64,000 nucleotides of DNA from SXVE01 sp036388895 (lineage in GTDB: Bacteria; Acidobacteriota; Blastocatellia; Pyrinomonadales; Pyrinomonadaceae): positions 124,001 through 188,000 of the forward strand of contig DASVQY010000002.1 of assembly GCA_036388895.1 (NCBI GenBank). The letters run 5' to 3'. The position numbers and the translations under genes were made by a program. Below the pieces are notes generated by a model. That model had not been told where the DNA came from. It saw nothing but the letters and a program-made list of their open reading frames with translations, and did no database searches. Of this stretch, positions 1 to 8,854 are shown piece by piece (positions within the stretch are counted from its first letter, which is position 1; each line of letters starts with the position of its first letter).

Positions 1-254
1 GTCGTTAAGTTAAAAGTTCCAGCCGGAACTCTAGGTATCAAAAAGAAACCTTCATTGTTAGTAGTAACTGATTGATTAAAACCAGCTGTGTTTCCGGTAG
101 CTACAACATTGACCGTTACTCCCGGAACAACAGCTCCGCTTGGATCTTTAACGGTCCCTTGAATACTACCTGTGGTTTCTTGTCCTAATGCGGCTACTGT
201 AAAGCAAAGCAAAAAGGACATAACCAAAGATAAAAGTTTAAAGTTCTTACTCAT
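1..254 (-). CDS. TonB-dependent receptor, N-terminal part (runs off left edge)
   Basis: Only the first 84 codons are in the window; the frame is open to base 1. The start is ATG at 254, preceded by a good AGGAGAT ribosome-binding site. Residues 1-24 form a Sec signal peptide (basic start, hydrophobic core, cleavage near ALGQ). What follows is a carboxypeptidase-regulatory-like beta-sandwich: TTGSIQGTVKDPSGAVVPGV, then a NEGFF-IP-VPAGTF-L pattern. In acidobacteria this domain normally precedes a plug and a 22-strand outer-membrane barrel for TonB-driven uptake, but those parts are outside the window. The substrate cannot be inferred. A second receptor of the same class lies at 37923-41534. Confidence 0.85.
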   Translation of the reverse strand, partial: MSKNFKLLSLVMSFLLCFTVAALGQETTGSIQGTVKDPSGAVVPGVTVNVVATGNTAGFNQSVTTNNEGFFLIPRVPAGTFNLT

Positions 255-327
255 TTCTAATCTCCTATAAAAATTGGGATTTTTATTTTGCAGTTTGAAG
301 CTTCTAAAAACTTCTGAGGGTAAACTG

Positions 328-357
328 CTTATAGTAACTCCAATATGTTTCAAGCAA
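328..357 (-). promoter_or_regulatory. candidate sigma70-type promoter for the left-edge TonB receptor
   Basis: On the minus strand TTGCTT (357-352) and TATAAG (333-328) are separated by 18 bases and lie about 75 bases upstream of the ATG at 254. The match to consensus is moderate. The rest of 255-502 is AT-rich with no gene seen. Confidence 0.3.
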
Positions 358-502
358 ATATAAAGCCATTAACACTTTTTAGAATTATTAATGGGTTAAG
401 TGTTGAAAATGCTGGAAGTTAGTAGTGATTTAGGGCAGAATAAAAATGATTAATATAGAATATTAATTTCAATTAATTGGAAATAATTCATGATTTTGGA
501 TT

Positions 503-1159
503 TTAAAGTTCAAATTTTATGAGATGTCCCATTTTTTCCTTTTTCGTCTTTAAATAATGTGCGGCAGGTTCTTGAGTTTCTATCTCGATTGGTACTCGTT
601 CTATAATCTTTAATCCAGCTTTTTCTAGGGCTTTTATTTTGTCGGGATTATTAGACAATACGCGTACTTTGCACAAACCTAAATCGAAAAGAACTTCGGC
701 GCATTGTTGATAATTTCTCGAATCAACTTCGAATCCCAATCTTTCGTTAGCTTCAACCGTATCGGCGCCCTCATCTTGAAGAGCGTAAGCGCGAATTTTA
801 TTGATAATGCCGATGCCGCGACCTTCTTGCTGCTGGTAAACAATAGCGCCGCGACCTTCGGTTTCGATCATCTCCATCGCTTTGTGTAATTGCGGACCGC
901 AATCGCATTTTATTGAACCGAAGACGTCTCCGGTCAAACACTGCGAATGAATTCGCACAAGGGTCGGAATGTCCTTGCGCATTTCTCCTTTGTAAAGAAC
1001 AACGAATTCTTCACTACTGTTCAATGAACGGTAACCGGCGAGTTTAAACTCGCCGGTTACCGTCGGTAGATTAGCAGTAGCCACTCTTTCTACTGAAATA
1101 CTTCGGCTTCTAGGCTGACAATTATTACTAATATCGGCTGTCAAATTATGAATCTCCAA
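503..1159 (-). CDS. ribA: GTP cyclohydrolase II
   Basis: A 218-residue protein that converts GTP to the diaminopyrimidine precursor of riboflavin, releasing formate and pyrophosphate; cytoplasmic, first step of flavin synthesis. The zinc site is visible as C74, C85 and C87 in SQCLTGDVFGSIKCDCG, and the catalytic loop QEGRGIG is at about 111-117. Length matches the stand-alone RibA family, with no fused RibB domain. The first 25 or so residues are not conserved, so the true start could be slightly downstream. No FMN riboswitch-like leader is apparent and no other rib gene is nearby. Confidence 0.95.
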   Translation of the reverse strand: MEIHNLTADISNNCQPRSRSISVERVATANLPTVTGEFKLAGYRSLNSSEEFVVLYKGEMRKDIPTLVRIHSQCLTGDVFGSIKCDCGPQLHKAMEMIETEGRGAIVYQQQEGRGIGIINKIRAYALQDEGADTVEANERLGFEVDSRNYQQCAEVLFDLGLCKVRVLSNNPDKIKALEKAGLKIIERVPIEIETQEPAAHYLKTKKEKMGHLIKFEL

Positions 1160-1366
1160 AGCGACGAAATTAAATTGTGTGTGAAAATTATAACTCTAAA
1201 TTTACAAAATACATATACCTGAAATTCAATTTAAGCGGTTTTTTCAAATAAAAAACGCAATCTATTTTTGATAGTGTCAAAAAGAAAAAAGGCTGCACGC
1301 TGAAGATTAAATCTTGAACGTAACAGCCGCCCGAATATTAATTCGATAGTCGGTTTAAAGTATTTG

Positions 1367-1798
1367 TTATTTATCTTCTTTAGAATTTTCCGCGTCTTCG
1401 GGTTCTTTACCAGTTTCCTGGTGTGCGAAAACGGCGCCGTCATTTGCTCCGAATATACGCGATAAAAGACCATTTAAGACCTCTGAAATTTTCGAAGGTT
1501 CAGCTTCTTTTACGAAACCAACTTTTTGCGGTTCGTCCATTTCGGCGAAAGCGTAATCCAGCTTGACGAGTTCTGCGGTGATATGACGGCAAAAAGAACA
1601 ACCAACGAGATGTTTTAAGATTGGTTGCGATTCGCGTTTGTTTAAATTTCCTTCGACAAAGGCAGCGAGCGAGTCTTCGTTTAAATGCGTTTCGTTTTGT
1701 GTTTCAAAACTGCCGATTGATGAACGTACAGGCAAAAAGCTGCCGAGCAACTTTTGAATCTGCGCATCCTGAGAAGAAGTTTTGCCTTTATTTTCCAT
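1367..1798 (-). CDS. putative zinc-finger anti-sigma factor
   Basis: About 143 residues starting at ATG 1798 (an upstream in-frame start at 1849 is possible). The central part has an H-x3-C-x2-C motif (HLVGCSFC), preceded by an acidic helix with ALxxxxEGNL-like character (DSLAAFVEGNL), as in anti-sigma factors with a ZAS domain. The C-terminus is acidic and low-complexity, with no clear transmembrane helix, so it would act as a soluble regulator. It lies directly downstream of the sigma factor gene on the same strand with about 100 bases between them, the usual arrangement for a sigma factor and its antagonist. Pairing is inferred from position and motif only. Confidence 0.65.
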   Translation of the reverse strand: MENKGKTSSQDAQIQKLLGSFLPVRSSIGSFETQNETHLNEDSLAAFVEGNLNKRESQPILKHLVGCSFCRHITAELVKLDYAFAEMDEPQKVGFVKEAEPSKISEVLNGLLSRIFGANDGAVFAHQETGKEPEDAENSKEDK

Positions 1799-1900
1799 TT
1801 TAATACCAGCCTCCGAACAGAAGACGCAAATTCTGTTCGATATTTGCATAAGAAATATTTATGCGCCGAAATTAAATTTTACGAAAAGGAATTCAGACGC

Positions 1901-2908
1901 TCAAGTCGTCATCAAATTGCGGTAAATACTCGTTCCGGCGAGGTCTTCCGTTGCCAGCGACAAGCAAATTTCGATTTCTTCACTTTTCAAATTGTGTTTT
2001 GTTTGAAGCTCGCTGCGAAAATTTTGTAAAACTTTCGCGTAACATTTTTCCAGCCAGCGCATAATGGTTGATTCGTGTATGCGGCTGGAAGGTTCTTTTT
2101 GGCGCGTCGCCGATTTTCTTTGAAACCAACCGCGCAGCGGCGATGATTCATTTTCGACGAGCCGGGCGATTTCGCGCAATTTTAAGTTTTCAACGTGGTA
2201 ATAAAGCAGCAGAAGTTTTTCGTGATCGTCCAAACTTGCAAATGCCGTTTCTATTCCCGAAAGCGTCGCTTTCCGGTAGCGATCTTTGGAAATATAATCA
2301 ATCATTTCGCTTTCGCCGCCGCGCGGGGGCTCTGCGAAACTTGCCTGCGCCGAACCTTCGCCAACGGTTTCGGTCATTTCGTCGAGCGAAACTTCGTCGT
2401 GTGAAGCACGGTGCAAATCAACCAAAGAATGCCAGATAACCGTTCGCAGCCAGCCGCGCAAACTTCCGCGTCCACTGTAAGTAGCAAATTTTGAAACGCG
2501 CTCGCCGTCCACGACGCGCGTCCCGTAAAGCTCGACGTAAACCGTATCAATCACTTCCTGCGCGTCAATTTCCGTTTTCGCCAGATGCCGCGCCACTCTT
2601 TCGAGATAAGAACGATGCTGCTGGTCAAATTCCCACCAGGCGCGTTCGCTTCCGTTCGCGCAGGCGACGGCGAGAAATAAATCGTCCGCTTGAATCTGGC
2701 TCAGAAACTCTTTTAGTTCTTCGATATCCGGTTGTTCGGGCAGCGCGGCGGAAAGATATTTTTGGACTGTTTTCCGCAGCGAATCCTTAAAGCATTCAAC
2801 TCGAACGCCGAAATTCGGCGCGTTTGCCTCGCAGCGCGCGAACATATCATCCATCGTCGCGTCGCAGGCGCTGATTAAATCTTTATTTATGGCGGTTTCG
2901 GGCAGCAT
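1901..2908 (-). CDS. ECF-like RNA polymerase sigma factor
   Basis: About 335 residues, long for an ECF factor. Sigma region 2 is recognisable at roughly 95-170: WWEFDQQHRSYLERVARHL, then DAQEVIDTVYVELYG, then FATYSGRGSLRGWLRTV, matching helix pairs 2.1-2.4 that bind core polymerase and the -10 element. A region-4-like part follows at about 225-300 (SLDDHEKLLLLYYHVENLKLREIARL), interrupted by a lysine/arginine-rich insertion before a second helix that could bind DNA. The N-terminal 80 residues are a family-specific extension. ATG 2908 is preferred over an upstream TTG at 2929. Followed by the zinc-finger anti-sigma gene. Confidence 0.8.
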   Translation of the reverse strand: MLPETAINKDLISACDATMDDMFARCEANAPNFGVRVECFKDSLRKTVQKYLSAALPEQPDIEELKEFLSQIQADDLFLAVACANGSERAWWEFDQQHRSYLERVARHLAKTEIDAQEVIDTVYVELYGTRVVDGERVSKFATYSGRGSLRGWLRTVIWHSLVDLHRASHDEVSLDEMTETVGEGSAQASFAEPPRGGESEMIDYISKDRYRKATLSGIETAFASLDDHEKLLLLYYHVENLKLREIARLVENESSPLRGWFQRKSATRQKEPSSRIHESTIMRWLEKCYAKVLQNFRSELQTKHNLKSEEIEICLSLATEDLAGTSIYRNLMTT

Positions 2909-2918
2909 TTTGTTTTGT

Positions 2919-2924
2919 ATTATA
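2919..2924 (-). promoter_or_regulatory. candidate -10 element upstream of the sigma factor gene
   Basis: The minus strand reads TATAAT only about 10 bases before the ATG at 2908, with no Shine-Dalgarno sequence between. If used, the transcript would be almost leaderless. No convincing -35 hexamer was seen, so this is speculative. Confidence 0.2.
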
Positions 2925-3141
2925 AACAAATTTACATTTTTACACTAGCTATTAATAAAATGCTATAAATAACGTATGCGAATCGAAAGTAAGAATGTAA
3001 TAAAAATAACTCGAATAATAGTTTGCCGGTTTGTTTTCTACAAATCCATTTTACCGAATTCGTGCTGACTGCCTTTCGGCTATTGATTCACATAAAATAT
3101 TAAACAGTTTATTATTTACCGGAGTTTTACAAACAGAATTT

Positions 3142-4182
3142 ATGCAGGCACTTATTTTGGCTGGCGGCAAAGGCACGCGTTTGCGCCCGCTGACCGTTTA
3201 TACACCGAAACCGATAGTTCCGGTTTTGAACAAACCATTTTTGCTTTATCAAATCGAAATTTTGCGGCGCGCCGGAATCAAAGACATAACGCTCTCGCTC
3301 AGTTACCAGCCGGACAAAATCGAGCATCTTTTGGGCGACGGTGCGGAATACGGCGTGAATCTGCGATTCGTTACAGAGCCGTCGCCGATGGGAACGGGCG
3401 GCGCGTATAAATACGCTGCCGCCGAAATTCGCGAGACGACGATTGTTTTTAACGGCGATATTATAACCGATCTGGACATTTCAAAAGTCATCGAACTGCA
3501 CAAAGAAAAACAGGCGGAAGCGACGATTGCGCTCGTTCCGGTCGAAAATCCTTCTGTTTACGGTTTGGTCGAAACCGATGCCGAGGGACGCGTTACGCGG
3601 TTCCGGGAAAAACCGAAGCCGGAGGAAATCGCCGAGCTAACGACGAACAACATCAATGCGGGCATTTACGTTCTCGAACCGAGCATTCTCGATTTGATTC
3701 CAAAAGGCGAAAATCGTTCGTTTGAATACAATGTCTTTCCCGATATTTTAAGTAATCAAAAACCTTTCTACGCCTATATTATTGAAAATAACTATTGGCG
3801 CGACATCGGAACGCCGGCGAGTTATCTGGAGCTTCATCACGATTTTACAAAAGGCAAAATAAAGGGTTTTGAGATTGAAAGAAAAAACAACGCTGACGTG
3901 GCGACCGCCGCAATCGTTGATAAAAACTCGGTTATCGGCGATGACTGCATTATCAAACCGAACGCGCGCGTCTTCAATTCGATACTCGGCGCGGGCGTTC
4001 ACGTCGAAGAAAGAGCGATCATAGAGAATTCGGTGATCTGGTCGCACGCCCGAATTTCGAGCGGAACGGAGATCCGCGATGCGATTGTCGGGCGAAGCTG
4101 CTATCTCGGCAAAAACGTCTCGGTTTCAAACGGCGCGGTCTTAGGCGATAAAACTTCTCTGACCGATTACACGAAAGTCTGA
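3142..4182 (+). CDS. NDP-sugar pyrophosphorylase (mannose-1-phosphate guanylyltransferase-like)
   Basis: A 346-residue nucleotidyltransferase that would make a nucleotide-activated sugar (GDP-mannose or a related NDP-hexose) for envelope polysaccharides. The start at ATG 3142 is chosen because the protein then begins MQALILAGGKGTRLRPLT, the nucleotide-binding signature. VFNGDI near residue 105 carries the metal-binding aspartate, EKP near 155 binds sugar phosphate, and NAGIYV is typical. Residues about 255-346 are hexapeptide left-handed beta-helix repeats (IVDKNSVIGDDCIIKPNA and similar). A phosphomannomutase that could supply the sugar-1-phosphate lies at 47210-48565. Exact sugar specificity cannot be read from sequence. 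Confidence 0.85.
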   Translation: MQALILAGGKGTRLRPLTVYTPKPIVPVLNKPFLLYQIEILRRAGIKDITLSLSYQPDKIEHLLGDGAEYGVNLRFVTEPSPMGTGGAYKYAAAEIRETTIVFNGDIITDLDISKVIELHKEKQAEATIALVPVENPSVYGLVETDAEGRVTRFREKPKPEEIAELTTNNINAGIYVLEPSILDLIPKGENRSFEYNVFPDILSNQKPFYAYIIENNYWRDIGTPASYLELHHDFTKGKIKGFEIERKNNADVATAAIVDKNSVIGDDCIIKPNARVFNSILGAGVHVEERAIIENSVIWSHARISSGTEIRDAIVGRSCYLGKNVSVSNGAVLGDKTSLTDYTKV

Positions 4183-4314
4183 AATCAATTACGAATAATC
4201 GTCGGCTAAAAGCGAACGGAAAGAAAGTGTTTTGCTTACAATAAAATTACCGGCTGTTGATTTATCATCAAAGTTTGTAATTCAAATTGTCTTTAGTTGT
4301 AATTGAATTTAAAT

Positions 4315-5145
4315 ATGCCTGAATTGCCCGAAGTCGAACTTGTCGCGCAAGCTCTAAACAAACTCGTTTCAAATCGCCGCGTCGTTGCCGCCGAGCTTCT
4401 CAGAGAACGGCTCGCGCCGGAAAATCCGCCGCCGGATTTCGCCGAAAGGCTCGGCAATTCTCTGATAAATCGAGTTAACCGGCGCGGCAAACACGTTCTG
4501 TTCGATTTCGATAACGGCAATACTTTAATCACGCATCTGCGAATGAGCGGTCGTTTTATGCTTTTGCCGTTTGAGCGCGAATTGCCGAAATACACACACG
4601 CCGTTTTATATTTCAATGACGAAACGCGCCTCATTTTTCAAGACCAGAGACATTTCGGCTTAATGAAAATCGTCGGGAGCGATGAATTAAACGAAGCGAA
4701 AGAAATAAAAAAGCTCGCGCCCGAACCTTTTTCCGACGACTTTGATTTGAAATATTTTCGCGCCGCACTGAAAACTTCAAAACGCAGCTTGAAGGAATTT
4801 CTGCTCGACCAGACAAAAGTTTGCGGTCTCGGCAACATATACGCTTCGGAAGCGATGCATCTGGCGCGCATCAACCCGCAAATTTCCGCCGACAAAGTTT
4901 CAGCGCGAAAAGCCGTTGTTTTACGCGAAAAAATTCTCGAAGTCCTGCGCGAATCCATCGCCCACGGCTCGACTTTGAATTTTGATCCGGAAAATATTGA
5001 CGGCAGTTATTATGGCGGCGGATACGAAAACCGCTGGCTGGTTTACGATCAGGAAAACTCTCCGTGCACGAGTTGTCAGACCGAAATAAAAAGATTAAAA
5101 CAAGCCGGTCGCTCGACCTATTTCTGCCCGAAATGCCAGAAATAA
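4315..5145 (+). CDS. mutM: formamidopyrimidine-DNA glycosylase (Fpg/MutM)
   Basis: A 276-residue base-excision repair enzyme that removes 8-oxoguanine and formamidopyrimidines and cleaves the strand by beta/delta elimination. The start at ATG 4315 gives the required MPELPEVE N-terminus: P2 is the nucleophile and E3 the catalytic acid after methionine removal. K59 in RGKHVLFDF is the conserved phosphate-binding lysine. The H2TH part has QTKVCGLGNIYASEA, and the C-terminal zinc finger has CTSC and CPKC. Complete and of usual length. The upstream pyrophosphorylase is on the same strand 132 bases away, so co-transcription is uncertain. Confidence 0.96.
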   Translation: MPELPEVELVAQALNKLVSNRRVVAAELLRERLAPENPPPDFAERLGNSLINRVNRRGKHVLFDFDNGNTLITHLRMSGRFMLLPFERELPKYTHAVLYFNDETRLIFQDQRHFGLMKIVGSDELNEAKEIKKLAPEPFSDDFDLKYFRAALKTSKRSLKEFLLDQTKVCGLGNIYASEAMHLARINPQISADKVSARKAVVLREKILEVLRESIAHGSTLNFDPENIDGSYYGGGYENRWLVYDQENSPCTSCQTEIKRLKQAGRSTYFCPKCQK

Positions 5146-5215
5146 TTCAAGAACGCATTTTGCTTCGTTCTATATTTTGCTTCGTTCTATAATGTGTTTG
5201 TAAATTTAAAACCGG

Positions 5216-5653
5216 ATGAAAATCAAAATGAAACGAACAGCTTTTTTATTAACTGTAATTTTCGTCATTCTTTTCTTTAATGCCGACACTTTCGCGCAAG
5301 CCGATGCTCGATACAAAAACGGAACAATGATTGAAATCTCCGATCTTTTGTCTTACGAGGAAATGCAGGATTGCGAAGCCCGTCGTTATCTCGGAACCAT
5401 CACCGCGATACAATATTCCGGCGGCACAAAAATCAAAAGTTTTACGCTGAAAACAAACAAAGGCGTGGTGAAAATCAATCTTTCACCACGCCTTTACGAG
5501 CAGAGAATAAAAGCGAACGATGCGGCGAAACTGCCGACGCTCGTTGCCAGAAACAAAAAAGTTACGGTTGATACATACGCCTGCGGCGCTTCGGGCAGAA
5601 TTATCCTGGCGATGTATATTCTAGCGGGCAGCGAACCGAATGTTCTCGGATGA
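5216..5653 (+). CDS. small exported protein of unknown function
   Basis: A 145-residue protein with a clear Sec signal peptide (MKIKMKRTAFLLTV followed by a hydrophobic core, cleavage near TFAQA). The mature part of about 115 residues has two cysteines (in QDCEARR and YACGASG) that could form a disulfide, and alternates short beta-strand-like stretches. I do not recognise the family. The start could be 5216 or the in-frame ATG at 5228. It is followed by a possible terminator. A periplasmic or secreted location is inferred from the signal peptide only. Confidence 0.7.
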   Translation: MKIKMKRTAFLLTVIFVILFFNADTFAQADARYKNGTMIEISDLLSYEEMQDCEARRYLGTITAIQYSGGTKIKSFTLKTNKGVVKINLSPRLYEQRIKANDAAKLPTLVARNKKVTVDTYACGASGRIILAMYILAGSEPNVLG

Positions 5654-5671
5654 GCAATTTGATTTTCAACT

Positions 5672-5703
5672 AACTTTTACGAAAGCAAAAGTTTTATTTT
5701 TTG
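5672..5703 (+). terminator. possible intrinsic terminator
   Basis: AACTTTT (5672-5678) pairs with AAAAGTT (5687-5693) around an 8-base loop and is followed by TTATTTTTT. The stem is AT-rich, so strength is doubtful. It lies 19 bases after the exported-protein gene. Confidence 0.4.
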
Positions 5704-5792
5704 CTTTTTTATTCATTATTAACTTGGTTTTTCCGCTGCGATTTTTTGAAAGTCTAACAAGCAATGAGTAAGAAATAATGAATAAGCAAACT

Positions 5793-7658
5793 TTAACTGC
5801 GAATATTCGTTTCCAAACTCAAATTTTGCGGCGGCAGATTCGGCGGCTGATTCTCGATTTTTTCGTCAACATATTGCAGCCGGTACAAACGCCAGTAAAG
5901 CCCGCGTAACCCCAAAAGCTCGTTATGCGTGCCGCTTTCGCGCAGTTCGCCGTGATGAAAAACTAAAATACGGTCGCATTTCTGAATCGTTGAAAGGCGA
6001 TGCGCTATGACGAGCGAAGTTCTCGCCTGCATCACGCGGTCAACCGCCTGCTGAATGAGCTGTTCGGTTTCCGTGTCAATCGAGCTGGTCGCTTCGTCGA
6101 GAATCAAAATTACCGGATCGAACGCCAACGCCCGCGCGAACGAAATCAATTGTTTCTGCCCGACGGAAAGCCCGGCGCCACGCTCTTTGACCAGCGATTC
6201 GTAACCGTTTTCCAATTTTTGCACGAATTCGTCGGCGTGAACTTCGCGTGAAGCCCAGCGAATTTTTTCGTCGTTTATTTCACTGTTTCCGAGCTGAATG
6301 TTTTCTTTGATCGAACCGCTGAACAGAAAAACGTCCTGCAAAACGACGGCGAAATTTTCCCGCAAATCCTGCAAATCCCAATCGCGCACGTCAACGCCGT
6401 CAAGGAAAATCTTGCCTTTCTGCACGTCATAAAAGCGCATTAAAAGATTGGTCACCGTCGTTTTGCCCGACCCCGTATGACCGACCAGGGCGATTGATTC
6501 GCCGGGATTTATCGTAAAAGAAATATCTTTTAAGACCCATTCGTTTTCTTTATAAGCGAACCAGACATTGCGAAATTCTATTTTTCCGACTGCCTTTCCG
6601 GTTTTCTTCGGAACGTCGGGCGTCTCAATCGCTACCGGCAAATCCAATAAAATAAAAATTCGGTGCGAAGCGACAATCGCCGCTTGAAGGACGTTGAATT
6701 TATCGGAAAGATCGCGAATCGGTTGAAAAAGCTGCTGCGAGTATTGAATAAAAGCGATAACGATACCGATGGTCAAAGCGTTTCCGGCTGCCGACAAACC
6801 GGTTAAAATTTCGTAACCGCCGAACCATAAAACGAGCGCGATGCCGATTGCGCCGATAAAATCAACGAGCGGATAAAAAATCGCGTAGTAATAAATCGTT
6901 TCGATGTTGGCGTTGCGGTAATCGTCGTTGATATCGCCGAAGCGATTTTGCGCTTTTCGTTCGGCGTTAAAAAGCTGAACGGTTTGCGCGCCGGAAATAT
7001 ATTCCTGCAAAAAAGCGTTGAGTTTCGCATTGCGCGTGCGAACTTTATCAAAACCCGTTCGCGCTCGTTTGCGAAACCAGTTAGTCGCGGCAAAAAGAAG
7101 CGGAATCGTGATTAAAGAAACAAGTGCAAGCTTCCAATCGAGGAAGAACATTATTACTACAATAGTAAAGATGCTGACCAAATCGCCAAGAACATCAATT
7201 ACACCTGAAGTAAAGAGTTCGTTTAGTGCATCAACGTCAGATGTAATGCGCGTAATGATACGTCCTACTGGATGTTTGTCGTAATATGCTATTTCTTGAT
7301 GCTGTAGTTTTGTGTAAATCTGCGTGCGGATGTCGAACATCACCTTCTGACCGACATTATTAAGCAGAATTTCCTGCACATAACCAGAGATAAATTTAAA
7401 AAGAAACAAGCAAAAAAATGCAAATGCAAAAAGCCACAATCCATCGAGGTTTTTCGGCGTAATATAATCATCAACCGCCATTTTTGTAAAATATGGTTGA
7501 AGATTGCCCAAAATATTGGTTAAAAGGGTTAAAATTAGTGCAAGTGCCGCCAAGTACCAGTACGGTTTAAGATAACTCAACAAACGTCTGGCAATTCGCA
7601 AATCGTATGTTTTGCCGATTTCTTCTTCTTCGTGAAATTTTTTCGCTTCTTCGGACAC
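5793..7658 (-). CDS. ABC exporter, fused membrane and ATPase domains
   Basis: A 621-residue half-transporter (ABC type I exporter) that should dimerise to pump lipids, drugs or peptides across the inner membrane. Residues about 35-320 hold six membrane helices with the coupling-helix region DKHPVGRIITRITSDVD. The ATPase domain has Walker A GHTGSGKT at 393-400, a Q-loop, the signature LSVGQKQ, Walker B VILILDEATSSID and the switch histidine in IAHRLSTI. The start codon is GTG at 7658 (no ATG nearby); the preceding bases lie in the heptad repeat. It is single, not paired with a second half-transporter, and is divergent from the SpoIIM-family gene. Substrate unknown. Confidence 0.92.
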   Translation of the reverse strand: MSEEAKKFHEEEEIGKTYDLRIARRLLSYLKPYWYLAALALILTLLTNILGNLQPYFTKMAVDDYITPKNLDGLWLFAFAFFCLFLFKFISGYVQEILLNNVGQKVMFDIRTQIYTKLQHQEIAYYDKHPVGRIITRITSDVDALNELFTSGVIDVLGDLVSIFTIVVIMFFLDWKLALVSLITIPLLFAATNWFRKRARTGFDKVRTRNAKLNAFLQEYISGAQTVQLFNAERKAQNRFGDINDDYRNANIETIYYYAIFYPLVDFIGAIGIALVLWFGGYEILTGLSAAGNALTIGIVIAFIQYSQQLFQPIRDLSDKFNVLQAAIVASHRIFILLDLPVAIETPDVPKKTGKAVGKIEFRNVWFAYKENEWVLKDISFTINPGESIALVGHTGSGKTTVTNLLMRFYDVQKGKIFLDGVDVRDWDLQDLRENFAVVLQDVFLFSGSIKENIQLGNSEINDEKIRWASREVHADEFVQKLENGYESLVKERGAGLSVGQKQLISFARALAFDPVILILDEATSSIDTETEQLIQQAVDRVMQARTSLVIAHRLSTIQKCDRILVFHHGELRESGTHNELLGLRGLYWRLYRLQYVDEKIENQPPNLPPQNLSLETNIRS

Positions 7659-7662
7659 TTCA

Positions 7663-7775
7663 ATTTTGGATTTCGGATTTTGGATTTTGGATTTTATTTT
7701 CCGAAACTTTGATTATCGCATAAATTTTCCGAATCTACATTGCCAATCCAAAATCCAAAATCTAAAATCTAAAAT
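7663..7775. repeat. ATTTTGG heptad repeats in inverted orientation
   Basis: The left arm 7663-7696 is four copies of a seven-base unit ATTTTGG with small changes plus a partial fifth. The right arm 7742-7775 is the same array on the opposite strand; the arms match at about 27 of 34 positions. They are separated by 45 bases and fill the gap between two divergent genes. This resembles the short tandem heptamer repeats known from cyanobacteria. It could fold into a long hairpin. Confidence 0.8.
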
Positions 7776-7779
7776 CGCG

Positions 7780-8751
7780 ATGAATCGTTTTATCAACGAA
7801 CATAAAGACAACTGGCAGCGTCTCGAAGATTTGCTTTCGCTGCTGCGCGGAAATTCGCTGCGCGGTCTTTCGCGGGCAGAAGTGCGCGAGTTCGGCGAGC
7901 TTTATCGCCGCGCCGCCTCCGATTTGGCAATCGCGCGCGCCGAAACGCGCGATCCGAAATTGATAAATTATCTCAACAGCCTAGTCATCCGCGCTCACGG
8001 CAAGATTTATCGCGCCGAAAGTCAGGGCGCGAATTTGGTCTGGCAATTTTTCGCTCGCGATTTTCCGCAGACTTTTCGCCGAAATTCGCGTTATATGGCA
8101 GTTGCCTTCGGCACGTTCGCTTTATTCGTGATTCTCGGTTTTATCGCAACTTGGCTCGACACGGATTTTACGCATTTCGTCGCGCTTTCCGGCGTCACCG
8201 AGCAAATCAAATCGAACGAACAATGGTGGCTCGGCTTAAACGAAGCCAATCAGGTCGGTTCGAGCCGGATTTTGACGAACAATATTTTAGTGACGTTTCG
8301 CGTTTTTGCGATGGGCGCGCTGCTCGGAGTCGGCGCGTTTTACGATTTGGCGTTTGAAGGCGCCCGTTTCGGAAGCATTTTTGCTGCTTGTTACAAGCTG
8401 AATCCGCCGTTCGGCAATCAGCTTGCGAGCTTTGTCGTCGGTCACGGTGTCATCGAGCTTTCGACCATATTTTTCTGTGGCGGCGCGGGAATGATGATTG
8501 GCTACGCGATGATAAATCCGGGCGATTTAACTCGGGCGCAAGCGTTGAAAAAAAAGGGAATCGAAGCCGCGCAGATTGTTATCGGCTGCGCCTGTTTTCT
8601 GGTGATCGCGGGAATTATCGAGGGGTTTCTTTCTCCGTCGTCAATGCCGCCGATTGTAAAATTCGGCACCGGAATTACGACCGGAATTGCGATGTATTCG
8701 TATCTGTTTTTAGTCGGAACAGACGCGAAAAATAAAAATTTAAGCAAATAA
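7780..8751 (+). CDS. SpoIIM/DUF95-family membrane protein
   Basis: A 323-residue integral membrane protein of the stage II sporulation protein M family, which is widespread in non-sporulating bacteria and often found near RDD and VWA/MoxR genes. Start at ATG 7780 (MNRFINEHKDNW). The N-terminal 95 residues are a soluble helical segment (LEDLL, ELYRRAASDLAIARAE), followed by about five membrane helices, with the family-typical VGHGVIELSTIFFCGGAG stretch near residue 225. The biochemical role is unknown. None of the usual partner genes is adjacent here; it is divergent from the ABC exporter and convergent with mqnC. Confidence 0.85.
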   Translation: MNRFINEHKDNWQRLEDLLSLLRGNSLRGLSRAEVREFGELYRRAASDLAIARAETRDPKLINYLNSLVIRAHGKIYRAESQGANLVWQFFARDFPQTFRRNSRYMAVAFGTFALFVILGFIATWLDTDFTHFVALSGVTEQIKSNEQWWLGLNEANQVGSSRILTNNILVTFRVFAMGALLGVGAFYDLAFEGARFGSIFAACYKLNPPFGNQLASFVVGHGVIELSTIFFCGGAGMMIGYAMINPGDLTRAQALKKKGIEAAQIVIGCACFLVIAGIIEGFLSPSSMPPIVKFGTGITTGIAMYSYLFLVGTDAKNKNLSK

Positions 8752-8854
8752 TTTCGTTCGGAAAAACTGCCGCAGCGATGTACGTCTTATGACTTTACCC
8801 GCAACAATTCATCAACTAAAAGCGAAAAATGACCTTCAATGCAAATCGCCGGGT

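Noticed and set aside
503..1366. FMN riboswitch upstream of ribA
   Set aside because: The region 1160-1366 lacks the conserved RFN stem sequences and shows only weak hairpins.
1231..1473. Minus-strand 80-codon frame overlapping the end of the anti-sigma gene
   Set aside because: It overlaps a better gene in a different frame, is basic and has no motif or ribosome-binding site.
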